A DNA stretch of 64,000 nucleotides from Hormiphora californensis. Lineage: Eukaryota; Ctenophora; Tentaculata; Cydippida; Pleurobrachiidae. The stretch covers positions 8,245,673 through 8,309,672 of the forward strand of contig CM035355.1 of the NCBI GenBank assembly GCA_020137815.1, given 5' to 3'. Numbering within the stretch: the first letter of the stretch is position 1; each line of letters starts with the position of its first letter. The notes beneath the pieces were generated by a model. It did not search any database, was not told the origin of the DNA, and saw nothing but the letters and a program-made list of their open reading frames with translations. Position numbers and translations under genes: made by a program. This document shows, piece after piece, positions 1 through 12,296 of the stretch.

Positions 1-152
1 GTTTTTGTTTTTGTTGTGTGTGTAATATTGCTTGGGTTCCAAATAGCAAGATATGGGGATTTTAGATTTTTTCAGAATTTACCGAATCTACCGACAGGGT
101 AAGTTAATTAACTTTTAAGTTAATTAAATTTTATTAATTTACTTGTGTACTA
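1..152. other. AT-rich sequence, no feature recognised
   Basis: AT-rich DNA with repeated TTAATTAA-like words and no coding signal. It ends at the TA that flanks the next element. Confidence 0.5.
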
Positions 153-320
153 CTGCAGTGTCAGACCCCGATTTACCAGGATGTTCGCGGGGGAAGTGTT
201 TTGCACGGTATATCGGGGACCACCGTGCAAAACACCGATTACCGGGAACTGGAACCCTGATTCGAGGTTCCGGTTCCCGGTAATCGGTGTATTGGGGGCC
301 GGTAAATCAGGGTCCGACTG
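153..320. mobile_element. Short TIR element (MITE) of the 'CAGTCGGACCCCGATTTA' family
   Basis: A 168-bp non-coding unit with inverted ends. The left end reads GTCAGACCCCGATTTACC and the right end GGTAAATCAGGGTCCGAC. TA lies on both sides (151-152 and 321-322), as expected for a TA target-site duplication. The inside contains nested hairpins, for example GTGTTTTGCACGG against CCGTGCAAAACAC. The ends match those of the elements at 12632-13913, 15488-16770 and 57072-57250. TA duplications and CAGT-type ends are known from Tc1/mariner/pogo DNA transposons, so this is probably a non-autonomous member. Confidence 0.75.
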
Positions 321-2313
321 TATTTATTTTTAGTGATGAACACACAAGAAGAACTAGAAACATTACTTATTTAATTACTAATTAGTCAAGAATGATAAAT
401 AACCATGGTCATAGTACGCTATTATAATTACAATTGCTATATATTCATTCCGTTTACCAGGATCCTCATATTCTGTTTACTATAGTTAATTGGAGCAGCT
501 TCCGGTTACTGATCTGTTTACGCGAGACTATGTTCCTACCTGTTTCTATACACATTATAATCACTATTCACTGTATAATACTGCAGTATATACAGTGCAA
601 TTATTCCATTTGACACGCGTTCTCACATTACACATGTACCGCTTTGATTAATTTGTGTTTCATATTTTACACGTGTTACATTTTTTGAATTCTTGCTATA
701 GAATTAGAGTTAAACTTCTTGCTAGGTAGACATAGTATTAGCATTTTCACTTGGCAGTTGGCATACATACAGGGGCAGAGAGAGAGGGGAGGGGGCACAC
801 ACACATATGGGCAGGGGGGGGGGTATGATAATTTCATGGCTTGATTAATGTTTCAGAAGTGCTAATAATTGGCTAATTAGCAGTAGCTGTATTTCCCTTT
901 GGCCCATTACCTAAACACACATACCTTCACACACAGATCACCTTGGGCCTATATCTGTTAATCTGATATCGTAGTGTACGAATTCAGTTAAATCATGTGC
1001 TTGTCGTTTAAATTTAGCACTTTTCAATTCAACTGCACTATATCTGGGGCCAAATTCCATAGTACGGTGTATTCTTAATTAGGAAGATAATTAGTTAATT
1101 ACCTTCGCAATTAACTCTTTCCCCACATGAGACAAATTCCTGAGACATTTTCCCACATTTCGCGTCATTTCTCTAGTAGTAAATGCTTAGTTGCAGTACT
1201 TTTAGTAGTAAATGACTTGGAACTTCTATAAGAATTCACCTCTGGGGGAGAACGGGAGAGAGATCGTAGAGAGAGGAGAGATGGAGAGAGAGAGAGAGAG
1301 AGAGACGACAGATCGTAGCATCCCCGACGAGAGATATACTCGACTAGATAGAGAGATAGAGCGATATAGAGTAGAGTGCGAGAGATAGAGGGGATGATCT
1401 CATAGAGAGATATATCGCCAGAGCGCGTCTTCTCTCCGCTGATTGTTGTGGATCGGTCTTATGGCGCCATACCCCATTTGATTCTCACACACACAGTGCG
1501 CTCAGATGGGTCGCGGCGCCAGACAGGAATCGATAGGGTCTACTGGAGCACTTGCTCGCGATTGCGTCTAGCGCGCGGTGAAAGTGAAAATTGTTAGCAT
1601 TTAGCACGCGCGTGCACTTTTGAGCCGATTTTCGGTTCACGTGGTGCACGCGAAATTTCAAAAAAACGAATTTTTTTCTTTTTTTTTCAGTTTTTCTTTT
1701 TTTTCTTTTTCATTTTTTCTTTTTTTTCAATTTTTCTTTATTTTCTTTTTCATTTTTTCTTTTTTTGTTAAAAAATTCATCGTGCACTCATGCACCGCCA
1801 TACAGGTGACTTGTTATAGACACTGGGCGATAGTTCACAGGTTTCGATTTAGCCCCCTTCTTGAATAATGGTGTTATGAACTGTTGCTTTAAGCAACTAG
1901 GGACAGATCCGTCTTCAAATGACCTGTTCCACAACATCCAAATCGGGTATGCCAGGCTACTGCTGCACTGTTTCAGAACAAAAGAAGGAATGCAGTCAGG
2001 AGGGGATGCTGAGTGTGTCCAAACTACAAAACAGAAAGTTCTAATTTTTTGAACATACCGAGGAAATTGTCTGAGCTACCATTACATACCGGAATTTTTC
2101 GATATTTTGGCCATTAACACTGTTTTTGTTTTTGGAAAACTATGAAGATGCTGGAATTTGGCTACAAAAACCTTCAGAAATGTGCAAAATGCCATTCCAA
2201 AGGTATTAGAGGTGGATTCATTGATAACTAAGCTATAGTCGAGTCAGAAAAAATTCCACAAGATTGGAATTTTATGCCCATATATACCCTGCTAACTTAA
2301 ATAACCCGCCAGC
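321..2313. other. Gene-free stretch with low-complexity tracts
   Basis: No exon with convincing splice sites or family similarity was found. The stretch holds a degenerate GA-rich tract (about 1245-1420), a 34-bp dispersed motif (1495-1528, inverse copy near 53415) and a T-rich TTTTTCTTTTT tract (about 1665-1770). A short open frame at 1861-2052 resembles nothing I recognise. Upstream exons of gene A could be hidden here or lie before the window. Confidence 0.5.
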
Positions 2314-3756
2314 GGCAATTTCTGATTTGCCGCATACGGCGTCTAGACGGCGTCGCAACGCCGTCTAGACGGCGTCTAGACGGTATACCGTCTGGACGGG
2401 TTTCGGTGAAATCAGCTAAAAACGGTACCGAAATTGCTTGAGACGGGTTATAGACGGTATCAGACGGTCTCTAGACGGGTTATAGACGGTATCAGACGGT
2501 GTTGCGACGGTATCAGACGGTCTCTAGACGGTGTCTAGACGGTACCGTCCCGGTGTCTAGACGGTGTCTGGACGGTGTCTAGACGGTATCCGTCCGAAGT
2601 TGAGACGGCACGTCTGAAAATTGTACCAGACGCTGAGACGGACTTTTAGAACTCCGTCTGTATTTCAGACGGAGTTTTAAAAGTACGTCTCAACGCAGTC
2701 TAAAGGAAAATCAATGAAAGTACCGTCTAGACAACGTCTCAACTGAAACCGGTCAACATACCGTCTAAACAACGTCTAGACAACGTCTAAACAGAATCTC
2801 GCGATTCAGTTTCAAATACCGTCTAGACAACTTCTCCAGCAATTTCGATAAGAATACCGTCTAAACAACGTCTAGACAACGTCTCAAATAATGATGTCTA
2901 GACTCGACCGTTTTCGAAGACCATTCTGGGTTACCCATGCCAGTTGGAATTAGTGGTAGATGTGTGCCTATTGAATGAAAATTACACATGTGTTTAACCA
3001 GCACAGTCGTACCGCGATGCTCGGGGACGGGAAAGGGGTTATATCCTCCCGGTAATTTTCGTACCCAACTTCTTACATTCAACCAAACTGTTTTGGTATC
3101 TCCACATTCACTCTTACATCCAGCTATCGCGTTGTAATACAACTGTGAGATACTGTCTATGGCTGATACTATCAGTGATAGATAGTGTCGGTTATGAGAC
3201 GTTGTTTAGACGGTATTCGTATCGAAATTGCTGGAGAAGTTGTCTAGACGGTATTTGAAACTGAATCGTGAGATTCTGTTTAGACGTTGTCTAGACGTTG
3301 TTTAGACGGTATGTTGACCGGTTTCAGTTGAGACGTTGTCTAGACGGTACTTTCATCGATTTTCCTTTAGACTGCGTTGAGACGTACTTTTAAAACTCCG
3401 TCTGAAATACAGACGGAGTTCTAAAAGTCCGTCTCAACGTCTGGTACAATTTTCAGACGTGCCGTCTCAACTTCGGACGGATACCGTCTAGACACCGTCC
3501 AGACGCCGTCCAGACGCCGGGACGGTACCGTCTAGACACCGTCTAGAGACCGTCTGATACCGTCGCAACACCGTCTGATACCGTCTATAACCCGTCTAGA
3601 GACCGTCTGATACCGTCTATAACCCGTCTCAAGCAATTTCGGTACCGTTTTTAGCTGATTTCACCGAAACCCGTCCAGACGGTATACCGTCCAGACGCCG
3701 TCTAGACGGCGTTGCGACGCCGTCTAGACGCCGTATGCGGCAAATCAGAAATTGCC
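2314..3756. mobile_element. Foldback element with ~575-bp inverted arms built from GTCTAGACGG units
   Basis: The left arm (about 2314-2888) and right arm (about 3195-3756) are inverse copies. The outer ends read GGCAATTTCTGATTTGCCGC and its complement, and both arms continue through dozens of degenerate GTCTAGACGG/CCGTCTAGAC units. The central loop of about 305 bp is not repetitive. It carries a minus-strand open frame of 93 codons (2861-3142, rich in Gly, Pro and His) that I do not recognise. Foldback (FB-like) transposons have this design of long, internally repetitive inverted arms. I see no transposase. Confidence 0.8.
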
Positions 3757-4455
3757 CCACTAGCGCGCTCTCGATAACCAGCCAGTCCAGCGGCAGATTA
3801 TTTCCCACTGGCAGGTTATTTATTTTTAACTCCTATGTTACATTCAAAGTGTGTGTAAATGATCAGTTCTTACTGAAATACAGAGGGAACATTGTTTGGA
3901 AGAGTTACACACTAAATTGGAGAGAAAGAAACAACACATTCCGCCAATTACTCTCTCTTTATCTTCCCTTTTGTTTCACTATCTCAATTCCTCTGTGTTA
4001 TGTCTGGCATGCCCCATATCTTGTTATTTCTTTCTCTCTCTCCTTAGTAACTGTTACCAAACAATGTACACTCAATTGAGAGATGTTTTTGACTGTTTCT
4101 CAGTTCTCTTTGTGTGTTTTGATTAGTGTTCTCTCTCTTGTTAGTGTGTAATACTTGTAACAAACAACTAAAGCAGGGTATATAACCTATAAACTCTTGC
4201 CACAGACGCGTTATAGGTTTAAACCCCTCCGCCTCTCCCTCGGCTACGCCTCGGGATCGTCGTCGTGATTTAAACCAGTTTATCCGCCAGTGGCGGATAA
4301 ACTACAGCTACCTTCTCCCAGCGGCGCGCTGGGAGAAAGGTATCTGAAATAACGCGCCACTGGCAAGAGTTTATACCTCATATAACCATCCCTGTCATTA
4401 TTTCAATCTCTCTCTCTCTCTCTCTCTCTCTGATCCCTCAGGGGTTGATAAACAG
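3757..4455. other. Intergenic or intron sequence with hairpins and a CT microsatellite
   Basis: Contains small palindromes built on GCCAGTGGCGGATAAA (4297-4385) and the perfect hairpin TTCTCCCAGCGCGC-type stem near 4314-4340. A (CT)n tract at 4407-4432 is followed by the pyrimidine-rich acceptor of the first visible exon of gene A. No exon is recognised here. Confidence 0.5.
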
Positions 4456-7400
4456 GGGAGCGTGTGGAGACGTAGCTAATAATGCGGGGGTACCTGCTGT
4501 GACGGTGGTAGCTCAGTGCTACGATTCTCTTGGGGAACTAATACTAGACAAGTGAGTTGATCATTGCAAAGAGCGAATATCTATTATAAGCCAGCTACCG
4601 ATATTAATTTGAGACGTTTTGGCCAAAACCCCGAGACAAACACCAAAAGTGGTGTTGCCATTTCCCCACTCCCGACAATTACAATTACATTCGTAATACT
4701 TATAGGAAACTCTCTGTCCTTTCTGAATAGATCATGTGAATTTTACCCATCATATTTCCACTTAACTTCATTGTGCATAACATTTTAATGGCCCTACTGT
4801 ACAATAATTCCTGGTGTAATTATAATATAGGACTCTTATTGGGCAGCCTCAACCACATACGGAAGCTGGTGCACTGTGTTAAATGTCTCGTACGGATGTG
4901 TATTTGTCACCATAGAGACACGTATATATAGGAAACGGAGATAATTCGTCAGATTTGAGCAACTTTTGATGGTGCACAGTGAAGCGATGTGGGTTCAGGG
5001 TAACTTCAGGGGGACAGAGTTTTAAATTAGCACCATGCGGGGACAGTTCTATAATAACTCTACAAAAATAGGTTCAACTTCCTCTACCTTCATGAATACA
5101 CATGAATATCCATAATACAGTGATTTACCGACCTCCTCGGAGGAGGAAATTACTTTATGTTACTCAATTAATTAATTAACTAATTAACATTACAGGTATA
5201 AAAAGTACGACGAGTATGAGAACTCTATCACCTGTAATTTGGAGCCACTGGTTAAAAGGGACATTGGTAAAACTGATATGGAGAACGCAAAGGGAAACTA
5301 TTCTTTTTACCAGGTAAAATTGTTATGTTCTAACCCTTCCTCCTCGCGAAAAGAAGGTCGAGCTAGGCAACTTTAAAAGAGTTGGACTCACGGCCGTCAC
5401 TATAATAGAGCGTTCCCGAAAGGGGTTCACGCCCATGGCAACTGCCCTTATGCCAAATCAAATCACCACCTATACAAAATTCACAATGTCAGGTGTTAGT
5501 GTAACTAGTCACCCCTCCCTCCTAATCTAGGTGTTAGTTAGTACTGCTACGGGGGTAACTAATCACCCAGTTATTAAAGAGCTAACGGATAAGAAGTGGG
5601 ATCTTTACGCTCAGAAACGCTTCATTTGCATTCTAGCTTGTAAGTATATTCATGAATTCTTACAAGACTGGTTGTAGTGAGAACAAACAACTTCTTCTTG
5701 ACGCTTTAGTTCTGCAGCAGTAGTGGTGTAATTGTACAAATGTCGACGGAGCTACCACATTTGTGGTAACCACAAATGTGGTCATCGCTGTCAGACCAAT
5801 GCTCTGACAGGGTCATCGCGAATCCATACTGAAACTTGCTTTTTCTCTTTGTTACTGACACTAACCAATGGTATACATTGGCAGGTTTGGCGTTTTTCAA
5901 CATATTCTGGACAGCTATCTACATCTGGCCCCACGCCCATGGGTCCAATCAATCTGTCATGATCCTGGGAGTGTGTGTTATGTTCCTAGGGGGATCTGGG
6001 ATACTAATGCATATGTTTACTAACGCATACGTTATCTTGTGAGTACCTGCACAGCTGTTGTACTAATTTAATAGTACATATCGTGACTTTGTGGGCTTCG
6101 GGCTTCCAAAAGGGCAAAAGACCTAGAAGCACTGAAGCAGATCTATATAACCCATTTCGGTAATATTCCTACACAATTCATACCCCTACAACTGACAACA
6201 GTTAATTAATAACCCCTAATCCTCCTTCCCCCATGATGCAGTCGAAAAAGAAAGTTTGCAAACTACGTTGGCAATATGTATGACGAGGCTTATGAGTTTG
6301 AGAAAACATCAAAACACCCACTGACTGAGAACCAGTTCAAACACGTGAAGAACGAGTACAAGAAGAGCAGTAAAATCAGAAGTTTTGCCCCCATGATGGT
6401 TGTATTTTTCTGGAAATGTATTGTGGACTGTCTGTGGTTGACATTCCTGGGTCTGAGGGTGCAGGCCTTTATAGCAGGGGACGAGCACCATGTGGATGAG
6501 ATGGAGGGAGGTAATGGGACGGAGGAGGTCAGCGAGTACGCAGAGGGCGCCTCACTTTACCTAATTGGTGAGTACAGAGGGAGCCTCACTTTACCTAATT
6601 GGTAAGTACGCAGAGGGCGCCTCACTTTACCTAATTGGTGAGTAGTACTGCAGGCCAGGGTCTAATTCAAAGAAAAATGTTACATATTTCCCTCCCTACA
6701 CAACACCTCCCTCATGATAGTGAGTGATATCGTGATATCCCTCCTACTGATAATGACCCCTCCCTAGTGAGTGATATCGTGATATCCCTCCTACTGATAA
6801 TGACCCCTCCCCCTCCCTAGTGAGTGATATCGTGATATCCCTTCTACTGATAATGATTTGGATCCAGCTGTTTGTGGCGTTTGCTATCTCCAAGACTGTG
6901 GGACGATTTGTGGTCTTCACCCGTGAGGTGGTTAGAGCTGTTCTGATCTGCTGAGCTGTATCGCATGCTCTGTGCTACATGATCTGCTGCTGAGTATCGC
7001 ATATCGTGTTATGTGTCAAGCTGTTATATCATGTATATGTTATGAGCTGCTAAGATATCAACACAAACCAAACTAGAATCCTAGCTTTGATAAAACTCTG
7101 AGCACCACAAGATAGTAAAATGTAACACAGTGTTGTACTCTTGCTTCTGTACTTCAGCACTAAATTGATAAAGAAGGGTGTTTGGAAAATGTTTCCTCCA
7201 AGACCCCTATCATTAATTTTAGTAACTAACTGGGTTACTATTTAGTAACTATAAACTGGGTGTAATACAGAATGTTTGGTTTGCGTTGGTGACATTGCAG
7301 CAGCAGTAGCAGTGACCCGCCCATTTAATAACCCCCTGTGTACTAACCTGCAGGTAGTGAAGGACGTGGGACAAGTGTTCTCTGTGTACGTGGTGCTGTT

Positions 7401-10400
7401 CATTCCCATGACGGCCATCTTCTGGAAGACTATCTACTCTCATTCTGATGTGGAGAGGTGGCATGTTAAGTGGTAGGTGAACACAGAACAATTATATAGG
7501 GTCCTGATCTCAATTATATACCCCCTACTGAATTAGTCATTACCCTCTTTTCCAGCTCTGAATATGATCCATGATCTGCATCACCAGCACCTCAAATAGT
7601 ATCTCTCAAATCAAATCTCTCCCCTATTATAGTATCCCCGCCTTCCTGCATGTCCCCTTGTAATTAAATAAATCTTATGGAATGTGGTATGAATCTACCC
7701 ATGGGGGAAATAGCCGTGTTTTGAACCTGAGGTTCAGGCACGACTGTTTTCCCCATGGGTATTCCATTACATTTAGCTATATGTTCTAATTTTACAGGTA
7801 CGACGTACCCTTTGTTGTTCTTCGAATGCTGGTTGTCGACTATGACTACGCATTGGGAAAGGAGAGCGCAGAAAGCATAGGTATGTTATAACGCCCCCCT
7901 GGTTACCATGGTGTCGCCATGGTGACGTCATGGTGACGATCTCCCCTCTAACAAATTAACCCCCCTACACAGGTATTGGGCCGTGGTGGGACATCATTTC
8001 TATTGCATGGCTCCTTCTTTCAGCAATGATCATGTTGAATCTCTTTATCGCACTCATGACCGACAGGTTAGCATTTTGTTTTGGTAACTACCCGGCTCAG
8101 AATTGTCACGCTACTAATTAATAATTAAGTGTTGTCAGATTCCACAACATGATATGCCACTTGTCTCACTGTTTCCCCGTCTTTTACCACCATCTCTTTC
8201 CTGTGCGTCCCTTATATTAAATACCGTGTTTCACTGATACCGTGTTTCACTGATACCGTGTTTCACTGATACCGTGTTTCACTGATACCGTGTTTCACTG
8301 ATACCGTGTTTCACTGATACCGTGTTTCACTGATACCGTGTTTCACTGATACCGTGTTTCACTGATACCGTGTTTCACTGATACCGTGTTTCACTGATAC
8401 CGTGTTTCACTGATACCGTGTTTCACTGATACCGTGTTTCACTGATACCGTGTTTCACTGATACCGTGTTTCACTGATACCGTGTTTCACTGATACCGTG
8501 TTTCACTGATACCGTGTTTCACTGATACCGTGTTTCACTGATACCGTGTTTCACTGATACCGTGTTTCACTGATACCGTGTTTCACTGATACCGTGTTTC
8601 ACTGATACCGTGTTTCACTGATACCGTGTTTCACTGATACCGTGTTTCACTGATACCGTGTTTCACTGATACCGTGTTTCACTGATACCGTGTTTCACTG
8701 ATACCGTGTTTCACTGATACCGTGTTTCACTGATACCGTGTTTCACTGATACCGTGTTTCACTGATACCGTGTTTCACTGATACCGTGTTTCACTGATAC
8801 CGTGTTTCACTGATACCGTGTTTCACTGATACCGTGTTTCACTGATACCGTGTTTCACTGATACCGTGTTTCACTGATACCGTGTTTCACTGATACCGTG
8901 TTTCACTGATACCGTGTTTCACTGATACCGTGTTTCACTGATACCGTGTTTCACTGATACCGTGTTTCACTGATACCGTGTTTCACTGATACCGTGTTTC
9001 ACTGATACCGTGTTTCACTGATACCGTGTTTCACTGATACCGTGTTTCACTGATACCGTGTTTCACTGATACCGTGTTTCACTGATACCGTGTTTCACTC
9101 ATACCGTGTTTCACTCATACCGTGTTTCACTCATACCGTGTTTCACTGATACCGTGTTTCACTGATACCGTGTTTCACTGATACCGTGTTTCACTGATAC
9201 CGTGTTTCACTGATACCGTGTTTCACTGATACCGTGTTTCACTGATACCGTGTTTCACTCATACCGTGTTTCACTGATACCGTGTTTCACTGATACCGTG
9301 TTTCACTGATACCGTGTTTCACTGATACCGTGTTTCACTGATACCGTGTTTCACTGATACCGTGTTTCACTGATACCGTGTTTCACTCATACCGTGTTTC
9401 ACTCATACCGTGTTTCACTGATACCGTGTTTCACTGATACCGTGTTTCACTGATACCGTGTTTCACTGATACCGTGTTTCACTGATACCGTGTTTCACTG
9501 ATACCGTGTTTTTCTGATACCGTGTTTCACTGATACCGTGTTTCACTCATACCGTGTTTCACTCATACCGTGTTTCACTGATACCGTGTTTCACTGATAC
9601 CGTGTTTCACTGATACCGTGTTTCACTGATACCGTGTTTTTCTGATACCGTGTTTCACTGATACCGTGTTTCACTGATACCGTGTTTCACTGATACCGTG
9701 TTTCACTGATACCGTGTTTCACTCATACCGTGTTTCACTCATACCGTGTTTCACTCATACCGTGTTTCACTGATACCGTGTTTCACTGATACCTTATTCT
9801 CACTACAAGAACAGCAGTGATATTAAATCTCTCCCCCCACCTGCAGATACACTCGGCTGGGTGACAGTGCCACCGCGCTGTGTAGCCTGCAAAGGGCCCA
9901 GTTTGTAGCCTCCTGTGAGTTGATTATGGGCAGGAAGCAGGTCCAGGAGTATTCGAACCAGATCATACAGAACCATCCCACTGTGACATTCGTCTGTGAT
10001 GAACAGGATCACCAACAGTAAGTAGTGATCTCCATGATATTGCCGGAGATTAGCGTATAATGGGATACCATTATATTTTTGACTACACCTCATACGTTAT
10101 TACACTCATCCCTTCTAATTAACAACCCAGGATGCTGTTTTGCCCCAATATATATCCCCAATATGATTTTATGTGCCCAATATGCTCTGATGCGTGAATA
10201 TCGTGATATCCCATTTGGGGTGCAAATTTTACAGCCGAAATAAAATGTGGTAAAATGGGATAGTACTTTTTGGTAATATGGGATATCCCATTTGGGCCAA
10301 AAAATGGTATCCCATTTGACCTAAATGAAGTTTTACACTACTACGACAGATGCTAATCATCATAAACAGACATTAGAGATGTCAGAGAGAAATACAAGGG

Positions 10401-12179
10401 GATACGTTATGATTCGTATCTATACATAGAGTCTGGCAGACATTAGAAGCTACTAGCTAGTAAATCGGCTGGAAAGATTGGAGCCGCGGGTCTTCAAACA
10501 GTAGCTGAGACGACAACCGCTTGCTAGTCTTGGGGGCCACAGCTGGTTTTCCCAACACTAGAACGACGTCATCGAGGTCAACCACTTTCACTTGTGCTTG
10601 ATATTATGTCGCTCTGCGAGCTCGTAGGCCAGTGGACGGATGTCCGTTATCTTCAAACCAAATAAATGCGCCTCCAGTAGCAGGATCCTGTGTGATCAGT
10701 GATCACACAACTGCTGTTCCAGATCTGCAGACAAAATGGTAGTTCCGCTCCCCAGAATCTTCATGGCGCCCTCTGCAAACTTATTCTTCCCTTTCACTCT
10801 CCGTTCGAGGGTGCTCTTGGGCACGTTGAACAATTTCGAGGCCATGAGGTACCCACATTCCCCTGTCTTGACAGCTTTGATGGCCTTCCTCATACTGACA
10901 GTGTCCCAGCTTTGTCTAGTGGTTTTCCGAGTTTTTTGAGACGTGAAATCGCTGCCATTACGAATCTAATTAAAGAAAAGTAAATTTTTGGTCAAATGAG
11001 ATACCAAAAATTTGGTAAAATGAGATACCCCATTTGGCCAAACAGCAAACCATCCCATTAAACAAAAACAAGGCATGAAGTAAAATCAAGTTATCAAGTC
11101 ATGAGATAGTTATTTATCACTAAATTCATAGCAGGAGTGGAATGAAAATTGTTTAAACTAACCTATTGATCGGTCAAATCTAGCATACAAGTCACAACAA
11201 AGATAAGAAAGCGAGCTGAGCTCGATTGAACTTTCTAGTTGCGTTTTTTTCAAAGGGGACCCCTGTGTTATTTGCACTGTAATTCTCAGATGAGTTGTTG
11301 AATGTTATAAGAATGGTGTAAGATTATATCAGAACAGCATCCTGTGTCAGAAAATCACGCACATCCCACAGTAATCCCTGGAGCCCAATATCCCATTTGA
11401 CCAAGTATCCCATTTGAGGCGAATCTCCCTACAAACAAAATACCACAACTATAATGATACAGGGCTCTGGGAGAAAACAGTTGTGACTGGACCTCAGATT
11501 CAGGCACGACTGTTTTCCCCCTCTTATTTCTAGGGAAAGAGCTTAACTTCTTTTGGACCAGCGCGAATATGTTCCATGTTCCATTCCTGTATTCCAGCTA
11601 ACAAATTCCTTCTTTTCTCCCCTCTACAGAGATCACCAGCTAACAAATTCCTTCTTTTCTCCCCTCTACAGAGATCACCAGCTAACACCCCTTTCTCCTC
11701 CCTCTACAGAGATCACCAGCTAACACTCCTCCCCCCTCCCTCTACAGAGATCACCAGCTAACAAATTCCCCTCCCTCTACAGAGATCACCAGAACATACT
11801 AACGGAGATGAAGGGAATATCTTCAAAACTAGAGGAAATCACCAGGAGACTGGACCAAGTACCAGGATGTTCTAGTGGCAAGAACAGACCCAACACTGCC
11901 CTCTCAACAACATCTAGACCGGGGATGTCTCGGCAACTTTCAGCCGCTGCTGACCTCTCCTCCAACAGATCTCACTCCGCAGACAATTTCAATATTACAG
12001 TACCACCTCCACCCAGATCAAATTATCGGTCACCCAACTTCTCTCTGCCAATCAGGCAACCCAGTGAAACAGGGGAGGAGTTATCTAACCCATCTGTGAA
12101 CAAGTTTAGGAATCTGCTGATGAAAAACACACCAGGCGATGGGGGAGGACCCTCGCCGACTGGGGATGAACGATGTTAA
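4456..12179 (+). CDS. Gene A: TRP-family cation channel, C-terminal ~590 residues (N-terminus not found)
   Basis: Six-segment cation channel of the plasma membrane, TRP superfamily. Phase-consistent exons are 4456-4551, 5196-5313, 5531-5639, 5885-6038, 6242-6567, 6821-6927, 7354-7472, 7798-7880, 7973-8066, 9847-10017 and 11783-12179. The first exon looks like the end of an ankyrin unit (NNAGVPAVTVVAQ), so more repeats probably lie upstream. Then come HPVIKELTDKKWDLY before S1, S1 (CLAFFNIFWTAIYIWP), S2 (ILGVCVMFLGGSG), S3 (MMVVFFWKCIVDCLWLTFLG), S4 (SLLLIMIWIQLFVAFAI), S5 (VFSVYVVLFIPM), pore (VLRMLVVDYDY) and S6 (MIMLNLFIALMTDR). The cytoplasmic tail is Ser/Pro-rich and ends GDERC. S5, pore and S6 align exon by exon with gene B, so A and B are paralogues. 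TRPA- or TRPV-like is the best placement; the exact subfamily is unresolved. The intron before the last exon holds transposon debris, and the last exon is duplicated at 14639. Confidence 0.85.
6533..6650 (+). repeat. Triplicated 5' splice donor of a gene A exon
   Basis: The exon end CTCACTTTACCTAATTG plus the donor and following CGCAGAGGG-type sequence occurs three times. The GT sites fall after 6567 (GTGAGT), 6601 (GTAAGT) and 6637 (GTGAGT). Only the first keeps the reading phase into the next exon. Confidence 0.85.
6712..6845 (+). repeat. Triplicated 3' splice acceptor of the next gene A exon
   Basis: CCCTCCCTAG followed by TGAGTGATATCGTGATATCC occurs with exon starts at 6721, 6768 and 6821. 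Only the copy at 6821 continues into the S4 coding sequence. The same intron therefore has an amplified donor and an amplified acceptor. Confidence 0.85.
7697..7760. mobile_element. Hairpin mini-element (GGGGAAAAcagtcGTG type)
   Basis: Inverted ends ACCCATGGGGGAAA and TTTTCCCCATGGGT enclose a GTTCAGGCACGACTG core, in an intron of gene A. Related copies lie at 11467-11521 and 37798-37836. Confidence 0.6.
8216..9793 (+). repeat. 16-bp minisatellite, ~98 copies, in a gene A intron
   Basis: The unit is ATACCGTGTTTCACTG, repeated head to tail for about 1.57 kb. Early units are essentially identical. From about 9100 onwards G-to-C variants (CACTCATA) and a TTTTTCTG variant appear in clusters. It fills most of the intron between the S6 exon (ends 8066) and the next exon (starts 9847). 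The unit has no AG on the sense strand, so it offers no spurious acceptors. Confidence 0.95.
10205..11420. mobile_element. Decayed DNA-transposon region with TATCCCATTTG end motifs
   Basis: The motif TATCCCATTTGG and variants occur repeatedly at about 10203, 10285, 10307, 11025, 11388 and 11408. They surround a fragment with a pogo-like DNA-binding domain. The boundaries are uncertain. The region lies in the intron before gene A's last exon. Confidence 0.45.
10696..10970 (-). pseudogene. Pogo/Jerky-type transposase fragment (Psq helix-turn-helix)
   Basis: A minus-strand open frame contains RKTTRQSWDTVSMRKAIKAV, then GECGYLMASKLFNVPKSTL and ERRVKGKNKF. This is the typical N-terminal Psq/CENP-B-like helix-turn-helix of pogo-family (Tigger, Jerky) transposases: an R-Q-S-W lead-in, a helix with AIKAV, the turn, then the VPKSTLERRVKGK recognition helix. 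It stops at about 92 codons, shortly after LSADLEQQLCDH. The DDE catalytic core expected downstream is not visible, only a short LGKPAVAPK-like remnant near 10540. It is inactive as a transposase. A retained DNA-binding role is possible but unsupported. Confidence 0.7.
11467..11521. mobile_element. Hairpin mini-element, second copy
   Basis: GGGAGAAAACAGTTGTGAC and GCACGACTGTTTTCCCCC form imperfect inverted ends around CCTCAGATTCAG. It is the same family as 7697-7760. Confidence 0.55.
11594..11790 (+). repeat. Tandem array of 3' splice-site cassettes before gene A last exon (copy 1)
   Basis: About five units of roughly 36-45 bp. Each carries CTAACA (branch-point-like), a C/T-rich tract, CTACAG and then AGATCACCAG, which is the exon's 5' edge. 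The final unit leads into the coding exon at 11783. Confidence 0.85.
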
Positions 12180-12296
12180 AACAATTAAACAATTAAACAT
12201 TTATTTAATACATATATATATATTGACGATATATTAAGGGTTGGGTACATACTAACATTATTCTCTTTTTAGTTTGTTGTTTTTTGATATTTTTTG

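Noticed and set aside
8216-9793. CRISPR-like array
   Set aside because: Units are directly adjacent with no unique spacers, in an intron of an animal gene.
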